Shown piece by piece: positions 8,499-16,058 of a DNA stretch of 64,000 nt (the stretch's first letter is position 1; the number at the start of each line of letters is the position of its first letter). The notes beneath the pieces are model-generated. The model did not search any database and had not been told where the DNA came from. It saw only the letters and a program-made list of their open reading frames with translations. The position numbers and the translations under genes are program-made. The stretch is taken from positions 124,001 through 188,000 of the forward strand of contig NZ_JAAOXM010000014.1 of the NCBI RefSeq assembly GCF_011605345.1. Reading direction: 5' to 3'. Source of the DNA: Burkholderia sp. D-99 (lineage in GTDB: Bacteria; Pseudomonadota; Gammaproteobacteria; Burkholderiales; Burkholderiaceae).

Positions 8499-8539
8499 AA
8501 AACGCCCGGCCCGACTCTTCGTCGGCACCGGGCGTTTTT
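8499..8539. terminator. Rho-independent terminator (probably bidirectional)
   Basis: The hairpin AAACGCCCGG-cCCGAC-tcttc-GTCGG-ca-CCGGGCGTTTTT follows the lectin-like gene on the plus strand. A-rich sequence on its left also makes it usable for the leftward gene at 8606-9007. A near-identical hairpin occurs at 9092-9131. Confidence 0.85.
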
Positions 8540-8605
8540 CATTGCGGGCACCACCGGCCAACAGAGCGACGGCCCGTCATCGTCGAAACAGACGCTGTGT
8601 GGCCG

Positions 8606-9007
8606 TCATTCGAGCCATTTGCGCAGCCTGCCGGCAATTCTGGATCGCTCGAGATACCCCAGCGCCGAAACCGCGCACATCGTTCCGATTGCCGCGTACA
8701 GCATGGCCATTTCGCCGTGCCTTGCGATGTTCGACCATGCTGCCTTCGTCAGCACCGCAAGAACGCTCAATCCAGCCACGCCGCCCACGATGACCAGCAT
8801 CGGCAACACCGCCTTCCGAGGAAGCAGCGTGCTTACCCAATAGACCGGATACGAAAGCAGCATTGCCACGGGAAATGCAACCGCGAAAGCCGCAACGGCA
8901 AAAACGATCGAAACACCGCCGAAATCCTTGACGGACAAAAAACCGATGAGCAAGCCTGCCACGATCGCGGCAGTCAGGCTCGCGCCAAGCCATTCTGAAA
9001 TCTTCAA
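8606..9007 (-). CDS. Small multi-pass membrane protein, function unknown
   Basis: A 133-residue protein with four predicted transmembrane helices: residues 8-25, 33-60, 65-85 and 97-115. It ends in a basic amphipathic tail (RSRIAGRLRKWLE). It is flanked by two nearly identical terminator hairpins, so it is probably its own transcript. Nothing in the sequence suggests a specific activity. The hydrophobic pattern and good codon use make it a real gene. Confidence 0.65.
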   Translation of the reverse strand: MKISEWLGASLTAAIVAGLLIGFLSVKDFGGVSIVFAVAAFAVAFPVAMLLSYPVYWVSTLLPRKAVLPMLVIVGGVAGLSVLAVLTKAAWSNIARHGEMAMLYAAIGTMCAVSALGYLERSRIAGRLRKWLE

Positions 9008-9091
9008 TTCGCGTCTCCCGTAGCGGACGCCGGCAACACAGCGCCGCTTCCCCTAATTTGCCCGGTACCGCCGCGATCCGTCTCGCCAAAC

Positions 9092-9131
9092 AAAACGCCC
9101 GGTCCGACTCGTCGTCGGCACCGGGCGCTTC
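9092..9131 (-). terminator. Rho-independent terminator of the pot operon
   Basis: Read leftwards, the hairpin GCGCCCGGTGCCGAC...GTCGGACCGGGCG is followed by TTTTGTTT and begins about 25 bases after the potI stop codon. It differs from the hairpin at 8499-8539 at only a few bases. Confidence 0.8.
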
Positions 9132-9154
9132 TCATGGCAGACGCCATTCGAGCA

Positions 9155-9976
9155 TCAGGTCGCGAACCCCGCCATCCGCTTGCGTTCCTGGCGCAGCATC
9201 ACGAAGTTCGCGATCACGACGCCGGCCGTCACCGCGACGATGAACAGCGTCGCGAGCGCATTCATCTCCGGGTTCAGCCCGAGGCGCACACGCGAGAACA
9301 CCACGAGCGGCAACGTCGTCGAGCCGGGGCCCGACAGGAACGCCGACAGCACGAGGTCGTCGATCGACAGCGTGAACGACAGCAGCCAGCCCGCGATCAG
9401 TGCCTGCGAGATCAGCGGCAGCGTGATCGTGAAGAACACCTTCAGCGGCGTCGCGCCGAGATCGAGCGCGGCTTCCTCCAGCGACGGGTTCAGCTCGCGC
9501 ACGCGCGACTGCACGATGATCGCGACGTACGAGATGCAGAGCATCACGTGACCGAGCCAGATCGTGAACACGCCACGCTCCGCCGGCCAGCCGATCCACT
9601 TCGCCAGTTCGATGAACAGCAGCAGAAGCGAGATCCCCTGGATCACCTCGGGAATCACGAGCGGCGCGTTGATCATCCCGCTGAACAGCGCGAAACCGCG
9701 AAAGCGCCCCATCCGCGCGAGCACGAAACCGGCCCACGTGCCGATGAACACCGACGCGAACGCGGTCAGCACGCCGATCTTCAGCGACAGCCACGCGGCC
9801 GTCAGCAGTTCGTCGTCCTCGACGAGCGCCGAGTACCAGCGGAACGAAAACCCCGACCACACGGTGACGAGCTTCGACTCGTTGAACGAATAGACGATCA
9901 GGCTGATGATCGGGATGTACAGGAACGCGAAGCCGGCAAACAGCGCCGCGAACTGCAGGTAACGATTCGGCTTCAT
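9155..9976 (-). CDS. potI: Putrescine ABC transporter permease PotI
   Basis: A 273-residue inner-membrane permease with six transmembrane helices. The cytoplasmic coupling loop is EEAALDLGATPLKVFFTITLPLI (positions about 165-187). It is the last gene of the leftward potFGHI operon and overlaps the potH stop by 4 bases. Together with PotH it forms the channel for periplasmic polyamine import. The substrate follows from the set of four genes and from PotF resemblance; spermidine versus putrescine cannot be separated here with certainty. Confidence 0.88.
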   Translation of the reverse strand: MKPNRYLQFAALFAGFAFLYIPIISLIVYSFNESKLVTVWSGFSFRWYSALVEDDELLTAAWLSLKIGVLTAFASVFIGTWAGFVLARMGRFRGFALFSGMINAPLVIPEVIQGISLLLLFIELAKWIGWPAERGVFTIWLGHVMLCISYVAIIVQSRVRELNPSLEEAALDLGATPLKVFFTITLPLISQALIAGWLLSFTLSIDDLVLSAFLSGPGSTTLPLVVFSRVRLGLNPEMNALATLFIVAVTAGVVIANFVMLRQERKRMAGFAT

Positions 9977-10899
9977 CGACGGCCTCCCTGCTCCTTCGCC
10001 TGGAAGTGCTGGAACATCGCCATCGGCACGAGCAGCAGCAGCACCATCGCGCAGGTCACGGCCGATGCCATCGGCCAGTCTGCGTTGTTGAAGAACTCAT
10101 TCCACATCACGCGGCCGATCATCAGCGTGTTCGCGCCGCCGAGCAGTTCCGGAATCACGTACTCGCCCACCGCCGGGATGAATACGAGCAGGCAGCCCGC
10201 GATGATCCCGTTCTTCGACAGCGGCAGCGTGATCTGCACGAACGCCTTCCACGGCTTCGCACCGAGGTCGTAAGCGGCTTCGAGCAGACGCAGGTCCATC
10301 TTCACCAGGTGCGCATACAGCGGCATCACGAGGAACGGCAGGTACGAATACACCATCCCGATGTACACCGCGTAGTTGGTGCGATACAGCTCGATCGGCG
10401 TATGCGTCAGGCCGATCCACATCAGGAAATTGTTCAGCAGCCCGTTGTTCTTCAGGATGCCGATCCACGCGTACACGCGAATCAGGAACGACGTCCAGAA
10501 CGGCAGCATCACGCCCATCATCAGCAGGTTGCGGGTCGCCGGGTTCGAGCGCGCGATGTAGTACGCCATCGGATAGCCGATCAGCAGGCACAGCAGCGTC
10601 GTGATCGCGGCCACCCATACCGAATTCACGTAGGTGGCGAAATACAGGCTGTCCGTGAACAGGAACGCGTAGTGCGACAGGTTCAGCGCGACGTGCACGA
10701 CGCCGTCGGTATACGACGCAAGCTCCGTGTACGGCGGGATGCCGAGCTGCAGCTCCGCGAAACTGATCTTGACGACCAGCACGAACGGCACGAGGAAGAA
10801 CAGCACGAGCCAAGTGAACGGCCCGGCGACGACCGCCGTGGCGCCCGTCAGGTTGAAGCGCCGCACCGGCCACTCGAGCAGGGACTTGAACGTGGTCAT
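9973..10899 (-). CDS. potH: Putrescine ABC transporter permease PotH
   Basis: A 308-residue permease with six or seven helices. The EAA loop reads EAAYDLGAKPWKAFVQITLPLS, near residues 210-231. Its start overlaps the end of potG (ATGA-type junction) and its end overlaps potI, indicating translational coupling. It pairs with PotI in the membrane. Confidence 0.88.
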   Translation of the reverse strand: MTTFKSLLEWPVRRFNLTGATAVVAGPFTWLVLFFLVPFVLVVKISFAELQLGIPPYTELASYTDGVVHVALNLSHYAFLFTDSLYFATYVNSVWVAAITTLLCLLIGYPMAYYIARSNPATRNLLMMGVMLPFWTSFLIRVYAWIGILKNNGLLNNFLMWIGLTHTPIELYRTNYAVYIGMVYSYLPFLVMPLYAHLVKMDLRLLEAAYDLGAKPWKAFVQITLPLSKNGIIAGCLLVFIPAVGEYVIPELLGGANTLMIGRVMWNEFFNNADWPMASAVTCAMVLLLLVPMAMFQHFQAKEQGGRR

Positions 10900-12056
10900 G
10901 ACGTCAGCACCACACCCGCGGTCGCACTCCAGCGCACGTAGATCTCGTCGCCGAGCGCCGGCGTTTCAAGCTCCGAAATCGCGAGGCTCGACACGTTCGC
11001 GATCACCGTCTTGCCGCCGTCGAGCTTCACGTGGTACAGCGAGTAGCCGCCCATGTACGCGACGTTGCTGATCCGGCCGCGCGCCCAGTTGAACGCGCCT
11101 TCGGGCGGCTTGCGCGTGAGCGCGATCCGCTCGGGGCGCACCGACACCGTGACCGGCATCCCGAGCGGGCCCGAGATCCCGTGGCTCACGTACAGCCGGC
11201 TCGGCAGTTCCGGCGATTCGATGTACACGTGGTCGGGTTCGTCCTCGACGGTCAAGCCTTCGAACAGGTTCGTCGAGCCGATGAATTCGGCCGAGAAGCG
11301 ACTGTTCGGATATTCGTACACTTCGTTCGGCGAGCCGATCTGCACGATCTGCCCTTCGCTCATCACCGCGAGGCGATTGGCCATCGTCATCGCCTCTTCC
11401 TGGTCGTGCGTGACCATGATGCAGGTGACGCCGACCTTGTTCAGGATGTTGACGAGCTCGATCTGCGTGCGCTGGCGGATCTGCTTGTCGAGCGCGGACA
11501 TCGGCTCGTCGAGCAGCAGGAGCTTCGGCCGCTTGACCAGCGAGCGCGCAAGCGCGACGCGTTGCTGCTGGCCGCCCGACAGCTGGTGCGGCTTGCGCTT
11601 CGCATACTTGCTCATCTGCACGAGTTCGAGCGCCGTGGCCACGCGTTCCTTCAGCTCGGCCTTCGGCGTGCCTTCCTGCTTGAGGCCGAACGCGACGTTC
11701 GACTCGACCGACATGTGCGGGAACAGCGCATACGACTGGAACATCATGTTCACGGGCCGCTTGTACGGCGGCATCTGCGCGAGGTCCTCGCCGTCGATCA
11801 GGATCTTGCCCGACGTGACCGTCTCGAGGCCCGCGAGCATCCGCAGCAAGGTCGACTTGCCGCAGCCCGAGCTGCCGAGCAGCGCGAACAGCTCGCCCTG
11901 GCGCACGGTCAGGTTGACGCTGCGCACGGCTTCGGTGTCGCCGAATTTCTTGACGACGTCGACGATCTGGACAAAGTTCTCGGCGCGCGCATCGGCGCCG
12001 GAGGAGGAAACGGAGGACGGCGCGCCCACGACCGGCGCACCCGACTGGCTATTCAT
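10896..12056 (-). CDS. potG: Putrescine ABC transporter ATPase PotG
   Basis: A 386-residue ATPase. Walker A is GSSGCGKST, the signature is LSGGQQQRVALARSL, and Walker B is LLLLDEPMSALD. The switch histidine lies in VTHDQEEAM. The C-terminal 110 residues form the TOBE regulatory domain usual for Pot and Mal ATPases. It energises PotHI. It is 85 bases downstream of potF, a gap containing a GC-rich hairpin that may lower downstream expression relative to the binding protein. Confidence 0.9.
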   Translation of the reverse strand: MNSQSGAPVVGAPSSVSSSGADARAENFVQIVDVVKKFGDTEAVRSVNLTVRQGELFALLGSSGCGKSTLLRMLAGLETVTSGKILIDGEDLAQMPPYKRPVNMMFQSYALFPHMSVESNVAFGLKQEGTPKAELKERVATALELVQMSKYAKRKPHQLSGGQQQRVALARSLVKRPKLLLLDEPMSALDKQIRQRTQIELVNILNKVGVTCIMVTHDQEEAMTMANRLAVMSEGQIVQIGSPNEVYEYPNSRFSAEFIGSTNLFEGLTVEDEPDHVYIESPELPSRLYVSHGISGPLGMPVTVSVRPERIALTRKPPEGAFNWARGRISNVAYMGGYSLYHVKLDGGKTVIANVSSLAISELETPALGDEIYVRWSATAGVVLTS

Positions 12057-12141
12057 GATGTGCTGCTTCTCTCCTGCGTTGAACGAACAAAGCCCCCGGG
12101 GGCACCAGGGGCTTCATGACTGCTGGGAATGCCGGCTCGCG

Positions 12142-13236
12142 TCAGCGGCCCGACTTCAGCTCGGTCCACAGACGCGTCTGCAGACGCTGGATTTCAGGCG
12201 GCAGCGGCTTGAGCAGGAACAGCGTCTTCACGACGTCGGCCGGCGGATAGACGGCCGGATCGTTCGCGACGTCGGGCCGCACGTACTTGCGGGCCTCGGC
12301 GTTGGCGCTCGGGTAATACACCGCGTTCGTGATCGCCGCGTGCACCTTCGGATCCTCGATGTAGTTGATCCACTGCAGCGCGGCATCCTTGTTCTTCGCG
12401 TCCTTCGGGATCGCCATCACGTCGAACCACACCGGCGCGCCGCCCTTCGGAATGTAGTACTCGACCTTGTACGGCTTCTTCGCTTCCATCGCACGATGCT
12501 TCGCGATCACGACGTCGCCCGACCAGCCGAACGCGAAGCAGATGTCGCCGCCGACCAGGTCGTTGATGTAGCCCGACGAGTTGAATTGCGTGATGTACGG
12601 GCGGATCTTCTTCAGCACTTCCATCGCGGCCTTGTAGTCGGCCGGGTTCGTGCTCATCGGATCCTTGCCGATGTAGTGCAGCGCCGCCGCAAACATCTGG
12701 TCGGGCGCGTCGAGCACCGACACGCCACAGGTCTTCAGCTTCGAGATGTTTTCCGGCTTGAACAGGATGTCCCAGTTGTCGAGCGGCACCTTGCCGAGCG
12801 CCTGCTGCGCCTTCGTCAGGTTGTAGGCGAGACCGGTCGTGCCGTATGCCCAGGGCACCGCGAACTTGTTGCCCGGATCCGCGCCGGCGACGAGCGCCAT
12901 CAGTTGCGGATCGAGATACTTGAGGTTCGGCAGCTTCGACTTGTCGAGCGGCGCGAAGATGCCGGCGGCGATCTGCTTGCCCGCGTAGTTGCTGGTCGGC
13001 ACGACGATGTCGTAGCCCGAGCTGCCCGTCAGCAGCTTCGCCTGCAGCGTGTCGTCGCTGTCGTAGTTGTCGTAGCGGACCTTGACGCCCGACTGCTTCT
13101 CGAAGTTCGGGATCGTGTCCTTCGCAATGTAGTCCGACCAGTTATAGACATTGAGCTGCGTATCCTTCGCCGCTGCCGCCGATGCACCCACGCACAGCGC
13201 GAGCGCTGCGAACCGGCCCACTACCTTTGCTTTCAT
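12142..13236 (-). CDS. potF: Putrescine-binding periplasmic protein PotF
   Basis: A 364-residue extracytoplasmic binding protein. The signal peptide is residues 1-23 (MKAKVVGRFAALALCVGASA). The family opening LNVYNWSDYIAKDTIPNFEKQ follows directly. I chose the ATG at 13236 because GGAGGGAG sits upstream; the longer frame adds eight residues before the signal. It heads the four-gene operon. Acidic and aromatic residues lining the polyamine site are consistent with PotF/PotD, but affinity cannot be read from sequence. The nearby siderophore locus may need putrescine as a precursor (see findings). Confidence 0.9.
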   Translation of the reverse strand: MKAKVVGRFAALALCVGASAAAAKDTQLNVYNWSDYIAKDTIPNFEKQSGVKVRYDNYDSDDTLQAKLLTGSSGYDIVVPTSNYAGKQIAAGIFAPLDKSKLPNLKYLDPQLMALVAGADPGNKFAVPWAYGTTGLAYNLTKAQQALGKVPLDNWDILFKPENISKLKTCGVSVLDAPDQMFAAALHYIGKDPMSTNPADYKAAMEVLKKIRPYITQFNSSGYINDLVGGDICFAFGWSGDVVIAKHRAMEAKKPYKVEYYIPKGGAPVWFDVMAIPKDAKNKDAALQWINYIEDPKVHAAITNAVYYPSANAEARKYVRPDVANDPAVYPPADVVKTLFLLKPLPPEIQRLQTRLWTELKSGR

Positions 13237-13747
13237 CCCGTTCTCCCTCCGACCGGACACGTCGCCCGGCTGCCGTCTGCCTCGTCATGGCGGCGCATTC
13301 TGGCACGCCGCCCCTCGAAAACCCCGAAAACTACCATCATTCGCGCCCCGTCACAAAAAAATCATGACGGTGTCGCGCAAACGGAACAAATTCCCGCCGC
13401 CCGCCTGTCTGGCGGCCTGTTCGGCAGGATATTCCGGAGGAAATTCTATCGGGTAATCGGCGGCTGTCCACCGGAAAAACAAGCGGCCGCGAAACGACGT
13501 TCGTGCGGCGGGCGGGTCGCCTGCCGGGCAGCAGTGCAGGCTGCGGTATCACCGGCGAACCCGCGACACGTCTCGCGCACCTGCTGCGGTCGCCGGCGCC
13601 GGCCCGCCGTTGGCCGCAGCGCCATCGATCGCGCGGCCGTACTGTCACGACGGCACGCCGGTACAGCATGCCGGAAGCCCCGTCGGACCGTCCGGCGCCG
13701 ATGCATTAAAATGACGGCCTGACGATTCAACTGCGCGAACCCCTCCG
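13237..13747. other. Intergenic region between potF and the DUF1289 gene
   Basis: About 510 bases with no convincing gene; frames crossing it have poor composition. It must hold the promoter of the leftward pot operon and that of the rightward DUF1289 gene (an AT-rich GCATTAAAATGA lies about 45 bases before its ATG). I see no clear operator. Confidence 0.5.
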
Positions 13748-13951
13748 ATGGCCTCCAATCTCCACGACCTGCCCGACAGCCCCTGCATCGGCGTGTGCTC
13801 GACCCTCTTCGACGAAATCTGCAAGGGCTGCGGCCGCACGGCGGCCGAAGTGTCGAACTGGGTGTTCCTGAGCGACGACGAAAAGCGCGCGGTATGGGAG
13901 CGCATCCAGCGCGAAGGCACCGCGATGCGCTTCCAGTACGACAAGCTGTAA
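13748..13951 (+). CDS. DUF1289 family small cysteine-rich protein
   Basis: A 67-residue protein with the family hallmark DSPCIGVCSTLFDEICKGCGRT: four cysteines at about 13, 17, 26 and 29, arranged CX3C...CX2C, followed by the WVFLSDDEKRAVWERI helix. These proteins probably bind a metal or Fe-S centre; the function is unknown. It is monocistronic and convergent with ompW across a shared intergenic hairpin. Confidence 0.88.
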   Translation: MASNLHDLPDSPCIGVCSTLFDEICKGCGRTAAEVSNWVFLSDDEKRAVWERIQREGTAMRFQYDKL

Positions 13952-13963
13952 ACCCGCCGCGCA

Positions 13964-13995
13964 TAAAAAAAGCGGCATGCCGACCGACATGCCGC
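13964..13995 (-). terminator. Terminator of ompW
   Basis: Read leftwards, GCGGCATG-tcggtcgg-CATGCCGC is followed by TTTTTTTA. It lies 43 bases beyond the ompW stop codon. Confidence 0.85.
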
Positions 13996-14037
13996 CAACC
14001 CCAACTCTGTTCTGTTTCTGTTCTTTTCCCGCCGCGT

Positions 14038-14679
14038 CTAGAACTTCATCCCGACGCCCACGCCGACGATCAGCGGATCGATGTGCAGCGTGCCGATGCC
14101 CTTGTCGCCGAGCGTCGCATCGGTGCTCATCCATATCTTCTTCACGTCGACGTTCATGAAGACCTTCTTCGTCACCTGCACGTCCACGCCGAACTGCAGC
14201 GCGGGGCCGAAGCTGCTCTTGTTGATCGACACGCCCTCCCCGCCGACGTTGAGCCCGTTGTTGTAGAAGTACGTGTAGTTCACGCCGGCACCGACGTACG
14301 GACGCACCTTGCCGGCATGGTTGAAGTGATACTGCAGCAGCAGCGTCGGCGGCAGCACGCCCACGCCGCCGAGATTGCCGAGGCTCGACGTCAGCTGATG
14401 CCGCGACGTGCCGAGAATCAGTTCGACGCCGAGGTAATCGCGGATCATGTACGTGAAGTCGAGCTCGGGCACGATCGCGTTGTTCACGCCGACGTTGAGC
14501 GCGCCCAGCGTGTCGCTCGCGCGTTCGTTCGGCTGGATGCTGATCGCGCGCAGCCGGACCAGGACGTCGCCCTGGTTGATACCGTCACCCGGCGAAGCCG
14601 CGTGCGACAGCGAAGGCAGCGCGACGAAACTGGCCGCAACGGCGGCAGCGGTGACACAAGTTCGAATCGTTTTATGCAT
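14038..14679 (-). CDS. ompW: Outer-membrane protein OmpW
   Basis: A 213-residue eight-strand beta-barrel precursor. The signal peptide (MHKTIRTCVTAAAVAASFVA...LSHA) is followed by GDVLVRLRAISIQPN, typical of OmpW. The protein closes with GVGVGMKF, whose terminal Phe is the usual insertion signal. OmpW forms a hydrophobic-molecule channel in the outer membrane and in several proteobacteria responds to oxygen supply through FNR-type regulators. An FNR-like palindrome at 14735-14748 lies 56 bases upstream of this start. I chose the ATG at 14679 to give an intact signal peptide. Confidence 0.92.
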   Translation of the reverse strand: MHKTIRTCVTAAAVAASFVALPSLSHAASPGDGINQGDVLVRLRAISIQPNERASDTLGALNVGVNNAIVPELDFTYMIRDYLGVELILGTSRHQLTSSLGNLGGVGVLPPTLLLQYHFNHAGKVRPYVGAGVNYTYFYNNGLNVGGEGVSINKSSFGPALQFGVDVQVTKKVFMNVDVKKIWMSTDATLGDKGIGTLHIDPLIVGVGVGMKF

Positions 14680-14734
14680 GGTACGGACCCCCGAAGAATG
14701 GTTTCCATTCTCCCTGTAGGGTCTTTTCATCGTC

Positions 14735-14748
14735 TTGATATCCGTCAA
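14735..14748. promoter_or_regulatory. FNR/ANR-like site upstream of ompW
   Basis: TTGATATCCGTCAA matches the FNR consensus TTGAT-N4-ATCAA with one mismatch. It is 56-70 bases before the ompW start, a position compatible with class II activation, and overlaps the last codon of the upstream gene. Confidence 0.6.
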
Positions 14749-15935
14749 GCCAGCGTAAACGTGGGACGGTTTGCCGCAGGTTCGGTCGCACAGCCCGTCA
14801 GCAGCAGGTCGAGCAGATCGCGCACGCTGCGGATCGCACGGCCGAACGGCAACGCCTCACGGCCGCGGAAGAACAGCCCGTTCGCGACGTCGCCGCGCAG
14901 CGCCGCCGCCAGCCGTGTGTCGATGCAGAAATGGCCGAACTTCTCGATGCCGTCGCGCAAGCCGCATACGCTCAGGCATTCGAGCGTGGTCGGGCAGCGC
15001 TGCTTCAGCGCGCCGAGCTTGTTGCGGATGCGCGTCTCGTTGCGCAGGTAACGATCGAGCCACGGCGTTTTCACCGCGCGTGCGGGCAGCCCCGTCACGC
15101 TGACGAATTCGACGATGTCGTCGGGTGTCGCGTCGGCCAGCACCCGTTTGAAGTGCGGATGCGCATCGCCCTCTTCCGTCACCGCGAACGGCGTGCCGAC
15201 CTGCACGCCGTTCGCGCCGGCCTCGAGCGCCGCACGCACCGTGTCGTGACTGTTGATCCCGCCCGCAACGATCAGCGGGATCGTTTCGCGCGCGAGGCCG
15301 AGCGACGCCATCACCTGTGCGGCCTCGTCCAGCACGCGTGCGAAATCGAAGCGACGGTCGTGCATGTCGTCGATCTGCGTGACGCCGAGATGGCCGCCCG
15401 CATGCGCCGGGTGCTCGATCACGATCGCGTCGGGCAGGCGCCCCTTCTTCATCCACTTCTTCAGCACGAGCGCGATCCCGCGGCTGTCCGACAGGATCGG
15501 GATCAGCGCGATATCGTGTCCTTGCGTGAGATCGGGCAGGTCGAGCGGCAGGCCCGCGCCCATCACGATCGCATCCGCGCCCTCGTCGCATGCGACCCGC
15601 ACGTAGTCCGCATGCGCGCTCACGGCCTTCATCACGTTGACCGCGATCATCCCGCGCCCTTCGCTGTAGGTCTTCGCGAGGCGGATCTCGCGCGCGAGCG
15701 CCTCGCGGTTCGCGGCCTCGAGCGTCGCGCGATCGGGTTGCGCCCGGCAACGCGCGAGCAGGTCCGCATGATGGTGACGCAGGTCGATGCTCGCGATCGT
15801 GCCGACCGCGCCTTCGCGCGCGACGCTGCCCGCCAGCCGGTGCGCGGAGATGCCGACACCCATGCCGCCCTGCACGACAGGCAGCAAGGTGCGGCCGCGG
15901 AGAGTCAGCGGCGGAAAGGAAGTGCGTACGGTCAT
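14745..15935 (-). CDS. Nitronate monooxygenase (2-nitropropane dioxygenase family)
   Basis: A 396-residue FMN-dependent TIM-barrel enzyme. It begins with the family stretch LLPVVQGGMGVGISAHRLA. Phosphate-binding glycines appear in IVAGGINSHDTVRAALEAGANGVQVGT, and EHPAHAGGHLG carries the catalytic-histidine region. Such enzymes oxidise alkyl nitronates, including toxic 3-nitropropionate. It sits just upstream of ompW in the same direction, 65 bases between genes. Both have an FNR-like palindrome at nearly the same distance from the start, suggesting shared low-oxygen control. Confidence 0.85.
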   Translation of the reverse strand: MTVRTSFPPLTLRGRTLLPVVQGGMGVGISAHRLAGSVAREGAVGTIASIDLRHHHADLLARCRAQPDRATLEAANREALAREIRLAKTYSEGRGMIAVNVMKAVSAHADYVRVACDEGADAIVMGAGLPLDLPDLTQGHDIALIPILSDSRGIALVLKKWMKKGRLPDAIVIEHPAHAGGHLGVTQIDDMHDRRFDFARVLDEAAQVMASLGLARETIPLIVAGGINSHDTVRAALEAGANGVQVGTPFAVTEEGDAHPHFKRVLADATPDDIVEFVSVTGLPARAVKTPWLDRYLRNETRIRNKLGALKQRCPTTLECLSVCGLRDGIEKFGHFCIDTRLAAALRGDVANGLFFRGREALPFGRAIRSVRDLLDLLLTGCATEPAANRPTFTLA

Positions 15936-15992
15936 CTGATACCTCGTCGGAACATCGGAACCGCGATGATCGACGATCCACCGCCGCGCACC

Positions 15993-16006
15993 TTGACGAC
16001 CGTCAA
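15993..16006. promoter_or_regulatory. FNR/ANR-like palindrome upstream of the nitronate monooxygenase gene
   Basis: TTGACGACCGTCAA is a perfect TTGAC-N4-GTCAA palindrome close to the FNR/ANR/DNR consensus. It lies 58-71 bases before the start codon, matching the spacing of the ompW site. Confidence 0.55.
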
Positions 16007-16035
16007 TAAAAAAACGGCACGCGAGCGTGCCGTTT
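16005..16035 (-). terminator. Terminator of the aldehyde dehydrogenase gene
   Basis: Read leftwards, AAACGGCACGC-tc-GCGTGCCGTTT continues into a T-run (TTTTTTTATT). It lies 24 bases beyond the stop codon and partly abuts the FNR-like palindrome. Confidence 0.85.
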
Positions 16036-16058
16036 CCGGTTCGGGTCGTGCGAAGCGC

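Noticed and set aside
11053..13722. An 889-codon plus-strand frame over potG/potF
   Set aside because: Composition is that of an antisense frame; the leftward pot genes have all expected motifs.
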